Counted from the stretch's first letter, positions 38,503 through 47,624 are shown. The stretch is 64,000 bases of DNA from DATBHM01 sp963772375 (GCA_963772375.1 CAVYXG010000001.1:1302001-1366000); one strand, 5' to 3'. The notes: a model not told the origin generated them from the sequence alone. Translations and numbers: made by a program.

Positions 38503-39132
38503 CTACGGTGGCGGTGCGGGCGGGGAGCAGTCCGTTGGCGTCGCCGAGCGTGCGACGTCGCGTTTGCCGACGTTCGCGCGGTCGTTCCCTGGGCCGCCGA
38601 AGACGTGGTCCACGAAGCCGTCGCCCCGGTCGTACAGGCAGATCTCCGAGCCCGAGCCGCCGTACAGGCGGTCGCGGCCGGTCCCGCCCCCCAGCTGGTC
38701 GTTGCCCGGGCCGCCGAAGATGCGGTCGTCCCCCTGATCGCCCGCGATGTGGTCCTCGCCCCGCCCGCCGAACACGACGTCGTCGCCCGGGCCGGCGCCC
38801 ACGTACAGCGAGCTGCCGTCGCCCAGCCAGATCCGGTCGTCGCCGCCGTTCGAGAAGATGAACGCCCCGGAGCCCCCGCCCGTGTGGATGCGGTCGTCGC
38901 CCGGGCCCGTCGTGACCCAGTCGCCGCCGCCCCGGCCGAAGATCACATCGTTCCCGCCCTGATCGGCGCAGATCACGTCGGAGCGTGGCGTTCCGTGGAT
39001 GACGTCGTTCCCCGACGTTCCCTTGATCGTGCACGGACGGAACGGAACCGCGCCCGCAGGGGCCGCCGGGACGACCAGCACCCAGGCCGCGAGGAACGAG
39101 ACCGTGCCGAGGAGCGCTCGAACGATGCGCAC
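38503..39132 (-). CDS. Secreted RTX/hemolysin-type Ca2+-binding repeat protein
   Basis: The 209-residue protein has a signal peptide (VSFLAAWVLVVPAAPAGAV) and about eight nonapeptide-like repeats (TSGNDVIHG, QGGNDVIFG, GPGDDRIHT, GPGDDVVFGG, QGDDRIFGG, GPGNDQLGG) that form a Ca2+-binding beta-roll. Two Cys flank the roll. No toxin or protease domain is attached, so it is a pure repeat protein. GTG start. Confidence 0.88.
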   Translation of the reverse strand: MRIVRALLGTVSFLAAWVLVVPAAPAGAVPFRPCTIKGTSGNDVIHGTPRSDVICADQGGNDVIFGRGGGDWVTTGPGDDRIHTGGGSGAFIFSNGGDDRIWLGDGSSLYVGAGPGDDVVFGGRGEDHIAGDQGDDRIFGGPGNDQLGGGTGRDRLYGGSGSEICLYDRGDGFVDHVFGGPGNDRANVGKRDVARSATPTDCSPPAPPP

Positions 39133-39192
39133 GGAAGGGATCCTACGGCGGCGTTCGCTCGTGCAAGGGGTCATGTGGCCGACACACGGGGC

Positions 39193-39615
39193 TCAGGCCG
39201 TCGTGAACTGCAGCTCGCCGGCGTCGGCGGTGAGCGCCATCGTGAGGTCCGACCCGTCGACCTTGAACGAGCTCACCGTCCCGAGCAGCGTCACGAACTG
39301 GTCGCCCTGCGACTCGGCGCCGCAACCCACGAGCGTCGAGGCACCAGGCTTGATCGTGAGCGAGTCGCCGCTCGTCGTGTAGCTGCCGTGGACGCTGTTG
39401 CAGTCGGCCTTCGCCTGATAGGTCCCGTCGTCCGCGAACGTGATCGTGTAGTTCTCGGGGTCGGGGACCACGAACTGGTGCTTCGGCTGGTTCAGCGTGC
39501 CGGAGCCCCACTGCCAGGTCGGGCCGACCAGGTCGGAGTTGCTCGAGTCCGAGCTGCACGCCGCCAGGCCCGCCACCGTCGCGACCAGGATGACCGCCAC
39601 CGTCGCTCGCCGCAT
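39193..39615 (-). CDS. META-domain lipoprotein
   Basis: The 140-residue protein has a lipobox (VAGLAACSS, Cys20) and a META/HslJ-like domain: LVGPTWQWGSG, YTITFADDGTYQAKADCNSVHGSY and TTSGDSLTIKP. Two Cys in the domain may pair. It is probably an outer-face envelope protein of stress or antibiotic response type. The gene is preceded by five tandem GAGGAGC units, any of which can act as Shine-Dalgarno. Confidence 0.85.
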   Translation of the reverse strand: MRRATVAVILVATVAGLAACSSDSSNSDLVGPTWQWGSGTLNQPKHQFVVPDPENYTITFADDGTYQAKADCNSVHGSYTTSGDSLTIKPGASTLVGCGAESQGDQFVTLLGTVSSFKVDGSDLTMALTADAGELQFTTA

Positions 39616-39623
39616 CGTCGTTC

Positions 39624-39658
39624 GCTCCTCGCTCCTCGCTCCTCGCTCCTCGCTCCTC
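39624..39658 (-). repeat. Five tandem GAGGAGC units (multi Shine-Dalgarno)
   Basis: On the minus strand GAGGAGC occurs five times without spacing, ending 8 bases before the META lipoprotein ATG. Each unit is a good anti-16S match. Confidence 0.8.
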
Positions 39659-39739
39659 GGCGAACTGGCCGATCATGCGGCGGCGACGACCCCCGGCATC
39701 ACGCCGGTGGCATGAAAGCCCGGCCGGGCTTGCAGGTGG

Positions 39740-39808
39740 TCAGCCCCCCAGCGCGCGGTCGAGGAACGCCAGCACCACCGGGACCTGCGAGGCCGCGTCG
39801 AAGTCCAT
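39740..39808 (-). CDS. Possible 22-residue coupled ORF or gene remnant
   Basis: ATG overlaps the stop of the PAT-like gene (TGATG), and the product ends VVLAFLDRALGG. This resembles the C-terminal helix of many hydrolases, so it is more likely a remnant than a functional peptide. Confidence 0.2.
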   Translation of the reverse strand: MDFDAASQVPVVLAFLDRALGG

Positions 39809-40314
39809 CAGACACCCACCGTGCGGCTGCGGCGCTCGAGCAGCACCACGTCGCGCCAGACGTCGCCGTGTCGGCCGATCCGTTCGCGCCGTCCCACCTC
39901 CCGGAAACCGCACGCCCGGTGCAGGGCCAGCGAGGCCCCATTCTCGGCGAGCACGCCGGCCTGGAGCGTCCAGATGCCGGCCAGCTCCGAGTCGGCGATC
40001 AGCCGGTGGAGCAGCGCCCGGCCGACCCCCTGTCCGCGTGCCTCGGACGCGACGTAGATGCTGAGCTCTGCCACCCCCCGATATACCGCGCGCTCGGATA
40101 CCGGCGACAGCGCCACCCAGCCCAGCACGCGGCCCTCGGGCTCGTCCCGCGCGACCAGCCGGCACTCCCGCAGCCGGGCGCGGTTCCATGCGTCCCAGGT
40201 CGGCGCGTACATCTCGAACGTCGCCTTCCCGCCGGCGATGCCCTCCTCGTAGATCTCGCGGACGGCCGGCCAGTCCTCGGGCCGCATGGCCTCGACGACG
40301 ACTTCGGCGTTCAC
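39808..40314 (-). CDS. Phosphinothricin acetyltransferase-like GNAT enzyme
   Basis: The 168-residue protein has the Pat/Bar pattern: KATFEMYAPTWDAWNRARL, YRGVAELSIYVASEARGQGVG, WTLQAGVLAENGASLALH and CGFREVGRRERIGRHGDVWRD. Such enzymes acetylate phosphinothricin, methionine sulfone or related amines. The GTG start overlaps the methyltransferase stop (GTGA); an internal ATG at 40287 is an alternative. Confidence 0.9.
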   Translation of the reverse strand: MNAEVVVEAMRPEDWPAVREIYEEGIAGGKATFEMYAPTWDAWNRARLRECRLVARDEPEGRVLGWVALSPVSERAVYRGVAELSIYVASEARGQGVGRALLHRLIADSELAGIWTLQAGVLAENGASLALHRACGFREVGRRERIGRHGDVWRDVVLLERRSRTVGV

Positions 40315-41138
40315 GCCGGCTTCGAGGCCTTCAACGAGAAGAACAACGGCATCAGCCCGTCGAGGTCGGCCGGCAACCGGTGGGTGCCGTCCTCGTGGGA
40401 CTCGAGCCCCGGCGTCGGCCACTCCAGGAACGGGAACTCGTGGAGGAACTCGATCCACAGCCCGGCCCGGGCCAGCCCCGTCACGATCTCGCCGAGCGAG
40501 TGGTTCCAGCCGTATTCGTTCTTCGACGTGATCTCGGCGTCCCGGTCCGCGTACGACCCCTGGACCTCGAACGCCAGCGGCTCGTCGTGCGACCAGTACG
40601 GATACCGCAGCACCGGACGGTGGAAGTCGACGTCGCCCTCGTCCTCGAACACCTGCAGGAACGGATGCACCTCCGTGACGTAGAAGAACCCGCCCGGCGC
40701 CACGAAGTGCGCGGCGACCTCCGCCCACCGTTCGATGTCGGGCAGCCAGCCGAGGACTCCACGTGAGGTGTAGACGACGTCGAATGCCCCCTCGAGCCGC
40801 GATGGCAGGTCGTCCAGGGTCGACTCGACGAAGGTCGCGGGGACGCCGAGCTCCTCCGACAGGCCACGCGCGATCTCGAGCGCCCGCGCGGAGAAGTCGA
40901 TGCCGGTGACGATCGCTCCCTCCCGTGCCCACGACAGCGTGTCCAGGCCGAAGTGGCACTGCAGGTGGAGCAGACTCTTCCCGACCACCGGGCCGACCTC
41001 GTCCACCTCGTAGGCGCGGAGCTTCGAACGCCCCCGCTTGAACTCCTCGACCCGGTAGAACTCGGACCGGGCGTTGACCTCGGCCCACTCGTCCCACAGG
41101 GCGCGGTTCGACTCGAGATACGGATCGTCCACGACCAC
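40311..41138 (-). CDS. SAM-dependent class I methyltransferase
   Basis: The 275-residue protein has motif I as LLHLQCHFGLDTLSWAREG, acidic motif VTGIDFS, and a later FDVVYTSRGVLGWLPD. This is the subgroup with HLQCHFG instead of GxGxG, common in actinobacteria, with unknown substrate. GTG start; it is coupled to the PAT-like gene downstream. Confidence 0.88.
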   Translation of the reverse strand: MVVDDPYLESNRALWDEWAEVNARSEFYRVEEFKRGRSKLRAYEVDEVGPVVGKSLLHLQCHFGLDTLSWAREGAIVTGIDFSARALEIARGLSEELGVPATFVESTLDDLPSRLEGAFDVVYTSRGVLGWLPDIERWAEVAAHFVAPGGFFYVTEVHPFLQVFEDEGDVDFHRPVLRYPYWSHDEPLAFEVQGSYADRDAEITSKNEYGWNHSLGEIVTGLARAGLWIEFLHEFPFLEWPTPGLESHEDGTHRLPADLDGLMPLFFSLKASKPA

Positions 41139-41172
41139 ACCAGCTTCGCAGAACGGGCAGGCGGCGGACCCG

Positions 41173-41379
41173 TCAGGTTCGGGCCGGCGACACGGCCTCG
41201 AGCAGGCGGCGCGAGGTCTCGGTCACCTCACGCACTGCCTCCTCGAACGCCTCCGCGTTCTTCTGCGAGGGCACGCGATAGCCGCTCACCTTGCGGACGT
41301 ACTGCAGCGCGGCCTCGTGCAGCTCCAGCTCGGTGGGCTGGCCGTCCTGCTTGCGAAGGACCTTGATGCTTCGGCACAT
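41173..41379 (-). CDS. DUF2277 family protein
   Basis: The 68-residue protein begins MCRSIKVLRK and has AALQYVRKVSGYRVPSQKN and AFEEAVREV, the conserved features of DUF2277. Function unknown. It lies 15 bases downstream of the aminotransferase gene. Confidence 0.9.
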   Translation of the reverse strand: MCRSIKVLRKQDGQPTELELHEAALQYVRKVSGYRVPSQKNAEAFEEAVREVTETSRRLLEAVSPART

Positions 41380-41394
41380 GGCGACCAGGCTACG

Positions 41395-42729
41395 TCAGCC
41401 GCGGGCCCGCTTCGACGCCGCGAGCGCGCTGTCGGCGAGGACGTCGAGCCCCTCCTCGAGCTGGTCGTCGGTGATCACCAGCGGAACGAGGTGCCGCAGC
41501 ACGTTGTGGTACGGCCCGCACGTCACCGGCACGACGCCCCGTTGCAGCGCCTCCCGCACCAGCGCGCCGGTGAACTCCTCGGCCGGTTCCTTCGTCTCGC
41601 GATCGGTCACGAACTCGACGCCGACCATCGCGCCCAGCCCGCGGATCTCACCGACCTCCGGGATCTCCTCCGACACGTGCTCCCACCGCGCGCGGATCGT
41701 CTTGCCCACGGTCTCGGCGCGCTCGAGCAGCCCCTCCTCCTCGATCACGTCGAGCACCGCGAGCGCGGCCGCGCAGGCCACCGGGTTGCCCACGTAGGTG
41801 CCGCCGATCGCGCTCGGTCCGGGCGCGTCCATGATCTCCGCGCGGGCCACGACGGCGGAGAGCGGATACCCGTTCGCCAGCGACTTCGCGAGCGTCACGA
41901 TGTCGGGTTCGAAGTCGAACTGCTCGCTCGCGAGGAAGGTGCCGGTCCGGCCCGTCCCGGTCTGGATCTCGTCCGCGATGACCAGGATGCCGTGGCGCTC
42001 GCACAAGGCCTTCAGTCCCGACAGGAACTCGCGAGACGGCACGACGAACCCGCCCTCGCCCTGGATCGGCTCGACCACGACGGCGGCGACCGTGGACGGG
42101 TCGACGACCGTCACGAACCCCCGCTCCAGCGCGTCGAGCGCCGCGCGGCCGGCCTCGTCCGGGTGGGCACTGCGGTACGGATACGGGAACGGGAACCGGT
42201 ACACCTCCGCGGCGAACGGTCCGAACCCCGTCTTGTACGGCGAGTGGCGGCTGGTGAGGGACATCGTCAGCAGGGTGCGGCCGTGGAACCCGCCCTCGAA
42301 GCAGATCAGCGACTGGCGCCCGGTCGCGGCCTTGGCGAACTTCACCGCGTTCTCGACCGCCTCGGCGCCGGCGTTGAACAGCGCCACCTTGCGGTCGCCC
42401 CCGCCGCAGTACCTGACCAGCCGCTCGGCGAGCTCGACGTACTGCTCGTACGGGATCACCGAGAAGTCGGTGTGCGAGAACTTGGCGGCCTGCCGCTGCA
42501 CGACCTCGACCACCTTCGGGTGGGAGTAGCCGACGATGTGGCATCCCAGGCCGCCGGAGAAGTCGAGCATGGTGTTGCCGTCGACGTCGGTGAACGCCGC
42601 CCCGTGGGCCTCGGCGATCACGGCCGGCGCATGGAGCTCGAGCGCGTTCGGGACGACCCGTTGCTTCCGCTCCATGAGCGCACGCGAGCGCGGGCCGGGC
42701 AGCTCCGTCACGAGGTTGATGGTCGACAC
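41395..42729 (-). CDS. gabT: 4-aminobutyrate-type class III aminotransferase
   Basis: The 444-residue PLP enzyme has GAEAVENAVKFAKAATGR, FHGRT, the PLP-binding IADEIQTGTGRTG and Lys in TLAKSLANGYP as Schiff-base residue. It transfers the amino group of GABA or a related omega-amine to 2-oxoglutarate. GTG start. No succinate semialdehyde dehydrogenase is adjacent, so other omega-amino acids are possible substrates. Confidence 0.9.
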   Translation of the reverse strand: MSTINLVTELPGPRSRALMERKQRVVPNALELHAPAVIAEAHGAAFTDVDGNTMLDFSGGLGCHIVGYSHPKVVEVVQRQAAKFSHTDFSVIPYEQYVELAERLVRYCGGGDRKVALFNAGAEAVENAVKFAKAATGRQSLICFEGGFHGRTLLTMSLTSRHSPYKTGFGPFAAEVYRFPFPYPYRSAHPDEAGRAALDALERGFVTVVDPSTVAAVVVEPIQGEGGFVVPSREFLSGLKALCERHGILVIADEIQTGTGRTGTFLASEQFDFEPDIVTLAKSLANGYPLSAVVARAEIMDAPGPSAIGGTYVGNPVACAAALAVLDVIEEEGLLERAETVGKTIRARWEHVSEEIPEVGEIRGLGAMVGVEFVTDRETKEPAEEFTGALVREALQRGVVPVTCGPYHNVLRHLVPLVITDDQLEEGLDVLADSALAASKRARG

Positions 42730-42883
42730 GGCGAGACCTCCTTGCGTTCCCCCAGTACGCGGCCGCGGGGGACGACGTCAGGCACCCGGAGGCGAACCCG
42801 CCCGGGCGATACCCCGCCCGGGCAGGCTACACGTCGCCGCTGTCCACCCGCACGTGCCCAAGCGAACAGATGCGGGAGCGGCG

Positions 42884-44455
42884 TCACAACAGATGGGTGG
42901 AGACGCCGGCCGGCTCCCCCCCGCCGTCGCCCTCGAACTCCTCTGCGATCTCCTGCGAGGCCCTCGCGCCCACGGGCACCGCGTTGACCTCCACGCCCGC
43001 CTCGGCCGCCACCGCGTCGGCGGCGTGCGCCTGGACGAACGCCTCGGTGCGCAGCGGCTTCTCCTTCAGCAGGAATGCCAGCGCGAGCGCCAGCACCGCG
43101 AGCGGCAGCGATGCCAGGAACACCGTGTGGAGCGAGTGCGCGAACGCGAGGCGCTGGTCGCCCGGCGTCAGCCCGTCCTTGCCGAGGCCGGCCAGCTCGT
43201 TGGCCAGGCGCGTGGCCAGGATCGTGCCGAACGCCGCCACGCCGAGCGTCCCCCCGATGGACCGGGAGAACTGCGTCGTGGCCGTGGCCGTCCCCATGTC
43301 CTCGCGCCGGGCATCGTTCTGCACCGCCAGGGTGTAGGTCTGCATCATCTGGCCGATGCCGACGCCGATCACGATCATGGCCCAGATGGCCTGGCCGGAG
43401 GTGGCGTCCACCGTCAGCCGGGAGAGCATCCAGAACCCGACCAGGCAGAGCGCCGACCCCAGGATCGGGAACACCTTGTACCGCCCGGTCCTCGTCACGA
43501 TCTGCCCGCTCAGCACGACCGAGGCCACCACGGCGAGCATCAGCGGGATGAGCACCACGCCGGCGTTCGTCGCCGAGCCCTGGATCACGTTCTGGACGAA
43601 CACCGGGATGTAGATGATCGTCCCGAACATCGCCGCGCCGATCACCAGGCTCGCGACGTTCGACACCGCGAAGACCTTGCTCCGGAACAGGTGCAGCGGC
43701 AGGACGGGCTCCTCGGCACGGCGCTCCACGAAGACGAACGCCACGAACAGCGCCGCCGACGCGACGGACAGCAGGATGATCGTCGACGAACCCCAGCCGT
43801 AGGTCACGCCACCCCAGGTCGCGACGAGCAGCATGCACACCACCGCGGCGGCCAACACGGTCGCGCCCAGGTAGTCGATCTTGTGCTCGCGCCGTGTGAA
43901 CGGCAGGTGCATCGTCGTGGCGATCACGAACAGCGCCACCGCCCCGATCGGGATGTTCACGTAGAAGATCCACCGCCACGACACGCTGTCGGTGAGCCAT
44001 CCGCCGAGCAACGGCCCGATCACCGAGGACAGCCCGAACATCGCCCCGGTGAACCCCTGGTACCGGCCGCGTTCGCGCGGCGAGAACAGGTCGCCGATCA
44101 CGATCAGCGCGAGCGGGATGATGCCGCCGGCCCCGAGGCCCTGGATGCCCCGGAACAGGATCAGCTGGCCCATGTTCTGGGAGAGGCCCGACAGCGCCGA
44201 ACCCACCAGGAACACCGAGATGGCGAAGATGAACAGCGTCCGCCGCCCGATGAGATCGGACAGCTTGCCGTAGATCGGCACGGTCACCGTCGACGTCAGC
44301 AGGTACGCCGTCACGACCCACGACAGGTGCGCCCCGCCGTTGAGGTCCTTGACGATCGACGGCAGCGCCGTGGCCACGATGGTCTGGTCGAGGGCGGCGA
44401 GGAACAGGCCGAGCATGACCCCGCCGAACACGATGAAGATCTGGCGCCGGGTCAC
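42884..44455 (-). CDS. DHA2-family drug/proton antiporter (EmrB/QacA type)
   Basis: The 523-residue MFS protein has about 14 helices. Motif A-like segments are GKLSDLIGRRTLF, and LDQTIVATALPSIVKDL in helix 1 is typical of DHA2 exporters. An acidic tail follows the last helix. Its GTG overlaps the stop of the MarR gene (GTGA), so regulator and exporter are co-transcribed from the promoter at 44974. Confidence 0.92.
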   Translation of the reverse strand: MTRRQIFIVFGGVMLGLFLAALDQTIVATALPSIVKDLNGGAHLSWVVTAYLLTSTVTVPIYGKLSDLIGRRTLFIFAISVFLVGSALSGLSQNMGQLILFRGIQGLGAGGIIPLALIVIGDLFSPRERGRYQGFTGAMFGLSSVIGPLLGGWLTDSVSWRWIFYVNIPIGAVALFVIATTMHLPFTRREHKIDYLGATVLAAAVVCMLLVATWGGVTYGWGSSTIILLSVASAALFVAFVFVERRAEEPVLPLHLFRSKVFAVSNVASLVIGAAMFGTIIYIPVFVQNVIQGSATNAGVVLIPLMLAVVASVVLSGQIVTRTGRYKVFPILGSALCLVGFWMLSRLTVDATSGQAIWAMIVIGVGIGQMMQTYTLAVQNDARREDMGTATATTQFSRSIGGTLGVAAFGTILATRLANELAGLGKDGLTPGDQRLAFAHSLHTVFLASLPLAVLALALAFLLKEKPLRTEAFVQAHAADAVAAEAGVEVNAVPVGARASQEIAEEFEGDGGGEPAGVSTHLL

Positions 44456-44967
44456 TCCCGCACCTCCGATCCGGTCTCACGGGCCCGGAGCTCGTCCGCG
44501 ATGCGCCCGAACAGGCGAACCAGCTCGGCACGCTCGGTTTCGGGCAGGGTCACGAGGATCTCCTTGAGGAAGTCGCACCGGGCGCTGCGCATCCGTGCCA
44601 GGGTCGAGCGGCCCTCGGCCGTCAGGCCCGCGGTGACCAGGCGGCGGTCGGCCGGCGAGGTCCCCCGCTCCACCAGGCCGGCGGCGGCGAGGCGGTCGAC
44701 CAGCCGGGTGGTCGAGCTCTCGGACAGCCCGATCCGCGCCGCGAGGTCGCTCATCCGGCACTCGCGGTCGGCGAGGAGGTCGATCGCGGCCAGCTCGGCG
44801 TGCGACAGCTCGCCCTCGGGCCCCTGATAGATGCTCGAGCGGAGCTTCTTGTTGAGGAGGAACCGGATCACCTCGGACCAGTGGGCCTCGAAGTGCTCCG
44901 CCTGCTCCATCAACGAGCCGCCGTCCGCCGGGCGGCGTTCGATGGTTGCATTGCGAGAAGTTTGCAT
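44452..44967 (-). CDS. MarR-family transcriptional regulator
   Basis: The 171-residue winged-helix protein has ELAAIDLLADRECRMSDLAA, SESSTTRLVDRLAAAGLVER and the wing SPADRRLVTAGLTAEGR. It presumably represses its own operon with the downstream exporter. The ATG 44967 is six bases after a good -10, implying leaderless mRNA; an internal start near MEQAEHF is possible. Confidence 0.9.
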   Translation of the reverse strand: MQTSRNATIERRPADGGSLMEQAEHFEAHWSEVIRFLLNKKLRSSIYQGPEGELSHAELAAIDLLADRECRMSDLAARIGLSESSTTRLVDRLAAAGLVERGTSPADRRLVTAGLTAEGRSTLARMRSARCDFLKEILVTLPETERAELVRLFGRIADELRARETGSEVRE

Positions 44968-44973
44968 CGCGCA

Positions 44974-45002
44974 AGTATTGCAGCGCGGAAGGACATCGTC
45001 AA
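44974..45002 (-). promoter_or_regulatory. Promoter of marR-exporter operon (leaderless)
   Basis: On the minus strand TTGACG (44997-45002) and AATACT (44974-44979) are exactly 17 bases apart. The marR ATG lies six bases beyond the -10, near +1. TTGCG...CGCAA half sites overlap the start and could bind MarR. Confidence 0.7.
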
Positions 45003-45051
45003 ACCGCCTCTCGATGAGACCCGCGCCGATCCGCGAGCTCGGTTTGACAGA

Positions 45052-45089
45052 TGAGTGAGTGCTCACTCAAAGTGAGTGAACGCTCACTC
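45052..45089 (+). promoter_or_regulatory. Tandem TetR-type operators
   Basis: Palindrome TGAGTGAGTGCTCACTCA (45052-45069) is perfect except for its centre, and a second dyad (45074-45089, GAGTGA and TCACTC arms) follows at once. They lie just downstream of TTGACA (45044-45049) and before the exporter gene. This matches the style of TetR operators. Confidence 0.7.
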
Positions 45090-45117
45090 TCCGACTCGGG
45101 AGCGCAAGGAGTCAGTG

Positions 45118-46692
45118 ATGGCGAGAACCCTGCAGGCGCAGCCAGGCGCCGGGACGACCGACGCGCCGGACCCGCGCCGGTGGTGGGTCCTGGTGGCGAT
45201 GGTGTTCGGGCTGTTCATGCCCATGCTCGACAACCTGGTCGTGAACGTCGCGCTGCCGACGATCCAGACCAAGCTCTCCGCCGGGGTCTCCGGCCTGCAG
45301 TGGATCATCGACGCCTACACGCTGACGTTCGCTTCGTTCATGCTGACCGGCGGCGCGCTCGGGGACCTGTACGGGCGCAAGCGGTTCTTCCTGTCGGGGC
45401 TCGGGGTGTTCGTCCTCGGATCGCTCGCCTGCGGGTTGTCCCAGAACATCGAGCAGTTGATCGCATTCCGGGCCCTCCAGGGCCTCGGCGCCGCGATGCT
45501 GCTCCCGGGGACGCTCTCGATCATCACGGCGACGTTCAGCGGCAGGGAACGCGGCGCCGCCATCGGCATCTGGGCGGCGATGTCCGGGCTCGCGATCGCG
45601 GTCGGGCCCCTGATCGGCGGGTTCCTGGTCGAGCACGTCTCCTGGCAGAGCATCTTCTTCATCAACGTGCCGATCGGCGTGATCGGGGCGACGCTGGCAT
45701 TCGTCGTGGTCCGCGAGTCGCGTGACCCGACGAAGTCCCGCCGGCTCGACCCGCCCGGCCTCGTGACCGGGACCGCCGGGCTGTTCTTCCTCGTGTACGC
45801 GCTCATCGAGGGGAACGCCCGCGGCTGGACCGACGGGCTGATCCTCGCGGCATTCGGCCTCGCGGCCGTGCTCCTGGTGGCGTTCTTCGTGATCGAGTCC
45901 CGGCGCGAGTACCCGATGCTGCCGCTGCAATTCTTCAGGATCCCGACGTTCGCGGCGTCGAACGTGGTCGCCGCGGCGGTGTTCTTCGCCCTGTTCGGGA
46001 CGACGTTCTTCCTCTCGCTGTACCTGCAGAACGTGCAGGGGTACTCCCCCGTCGGCGCGGGCATCCGGCTGTTCCCGTTCACCCTGATGATCCTGATCAT
46101 CGCGCCGCTGGCCGGGCGCCTCTCGGACCGGTTCGGCTCGAGGTGGTTCATGACGTTCGGGACGCTGACCCTGGCCGTGGGGCTGGCGCTCATGACCCGG
46201 ACGCAGCCGGACTCGTCCTACGTCTCGGTCCTGCTGCCGGCGATGATCGTGATGGGCGCGGGGATGGCGATGACCATGTCGCCGATGACGGCGGCCGTGA
46301 TGGCCAGCGTGCCCGTCCGGCGGGCGGGCGTCGCGTCCGCGGCGACGAACACCAGCCGGGAGCTCGGCGGCGTGTTCGGGATCGCGCTGCTCGGCGCGGT
46401 CGTCACGTCGGCGTTCAAACGGGACTTCCTGGCGAAGCTGCTGGGGTTCGGCGTGCCGTCCTCACAGGCGCACGCGATCGTCGACAAGGCCGGGTCGTCG
46501 GGCGCCGCGTCCGGGCACGTCCCGCCCGGGGCGCCCGCGCAGGCGGTCGCCGCCGTCAAGGACTCGTTCACCCACGCGATGCACCTCGGGCTCTGGATCG
46601 CGGTCGGCTTCGCGCTGCTCGCGTCGATCGTGTCGTTCGTGTTCGTGCGGAGCCACGTCGGGGAGGGGCAGGATGGCGCGGGAGGCCACTGA
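45118..46692 (+). CDS. DHA2-family drug/proton antiporter
   Basis: The 524-residue MFS protein has about 14 helices, MLDNLVVNVALPTIQ in helix 1 and GDLYGRKRFF as motif A. LACGLSQNIEQLIAFRALQG is typical of EmrB-like exporters. ATG 45118 follows AAGGAG. It shares a divergent region with the marR operon and overlaps the TetR gene by 20 bases, so this is an exporter with its own repressor. Confidence 0.93.
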   Translation: MARTLQAQPGAGTTDAPDPRRWWVLVAMVFGLFMPMLDNLVVNVALPTIQTKLSAGVSGLQWIIDAYTLTFASFMLTGGALGDLYGRKRFFLSGLGVFVLGSLACGLSQNIEQLIAFRALQGLGAAMLLPGTLSIITATFSGRERGAAIGIWAAMSGLAIAVGPLIGGFLVEHVSWQSIFFINVPIGVIGATLAFVVVRESRDPTKSRRLDPPGLVTGTAGLFFLVYALIEGNARGWTDGLILAAFGLAAVLLVAFFVIESRREYPMLPLQFFRIPTFAASNVVAAAVFFALFGTTFFLSLYLQNVQGYSPVGAGIRLFPFTLMILIIAPLAGRLSDRFGSRWFMTFGTLTLAVGLALMTRTQPDSSYVSVLLPAMIVMGAGMAMTMSPMTAAVMASVPVRRAGVASAATNTSRELGGVFGIALLGAVVTSAFKRDFLAKLLGFGVPSSQAHAIVDKAGSSGAASGHVPPGAPAQAVAAVKDSFTHAMHLGLWIAVGFALLASIVSFVFVRSHVGEGQDGAGGH

Positions 46693-47356
46693 GCCGGCCA
46701 CTCCCGGGGCAGCCCGCACCGGGACCACCCGCGAAGAGATCGTCCGGGCCACCGGCGAGCTGATCGCGGAAGGTGGGTTCATGGCCGCGACGACCCGGGC
46801 CATCGCCCTGCGGGCGCGGTGCGCGGAGGGCAGCATCTACCGGTACTTCCCCGACAAGCACGCCCTGCTGCACGCGGTGATGATCGACCGGTTCGAGTCG
46901 TTCTTCGTGATGCTCGAGGAGCTGCCCGGGGAGGCCGGGTCGGGGTGGATCGCGGATCACCTCCGCCGCGTCGCGCTCGAGGCGCTGGCGTTCTACCGGG
47001 GGATCGCCCCCCTGGTGGGCGCGCAGCTCTCCGACCCGAGGCTGATGGCCGAACAACGCGCCGCGTGGGAACGGGAGGCCGGCGGCCCCATGCGGGCCAT
47101 CCGCGCCGTCCGCGAGTACGTGGCGGCCGAGCAGCGCCTCGGCCGCATCGACCCGGATGCCGAGCCCGACCTGGTGGGTCGGGAGCTGCTCGGCACGTGC
47201 TTCGCCCACGCCATCCTGGACTCGCTGGTCGGCGAGGAGGGCCGGGCGGTCGACCGCGCCGGCCGGGCCCTGGACGACGAGCGGTACGTGCGGCTGCTGG
47301 TGGAGACGATCCTGCGGGGCGCCGGGCAGCCATCCGCCGGCCACGCGTCCGCGTGA
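46673..47356 (+). CDS. TetR-family transcriptional regulator
   Basis: The 227-residue protein has an N-terminal helix-turn-helix (TREEIVRATGELIAEGGF, TTRAIALRARCAEGSIYRYF, with YRYFPDKHALL as recognition helix end) and a variable ligand domain. It likely binds the palindromes at 45052-45089 and represses the exporter until a drug is bound. Confidence 0.92.
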   Translation: MAREATEPATPGAARTGTTREEIVRATGELIAEGGFMAATTRAIALRARCAEGSIYRYFPDKHALLHAVMIDRFESFFVMLEELPGEAGSGWIADHLRRVALEALAFYRGIAPLVGAQLSDPRLMAEQRAAWEREAGGPMRAIRAVREYVAAEQRLGRIDPDAEPDLVGRELLGTCFAHAILDSLVGEEGRAVDRAGRALDDERYVRLLVETILRGAGQPSAGHASA

Positions 47357-47598
47357 GCGGCGCGACGCTCGAACCGGTTCCCCCCTTCGACTTCGGGCTG
47401 TCGCTGCGGTTCGCGGAGGGCTTCCGGCCGGGGTCCGGCGAGCAGGTCATCGATGGCGGCCGGCTGTGGAAGGCGTTCCGGGTGCTGGGCTCGACCGTGG
47501 CCACGAGGGTCGAATCGTCCGGCGGCGTCGGCGCCGATCTGACCGAGCCTCCACGAGCGCCGCCCGATTGGTTCGGGAACGCTGGCGTGAGGTGGTGA
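47353..47598 (+). pseudogene. N-terminal fragment of an AlkA-like DNA glycosylase
   Basis: The 81 codons (GTG overlapping the TetR stop) match the beginning of 3-methyladenine glycosylase II-like proteins: PPFDFGLSLRFAEGFRPGSG, EQVIDGGRLWKAFRVLG and TVATRV. The helix-hairpin-helix and catalytic Asp regions are missing. The remaining downstream bases belong to another gene. Assignment rests on the short FDF...LRF...GF pattern, so it is tentative. Confidence 0.45.
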
Positions 47599-47624
47599 CA
47601 TCGTCACTGCCACGCCCTCCGGGG

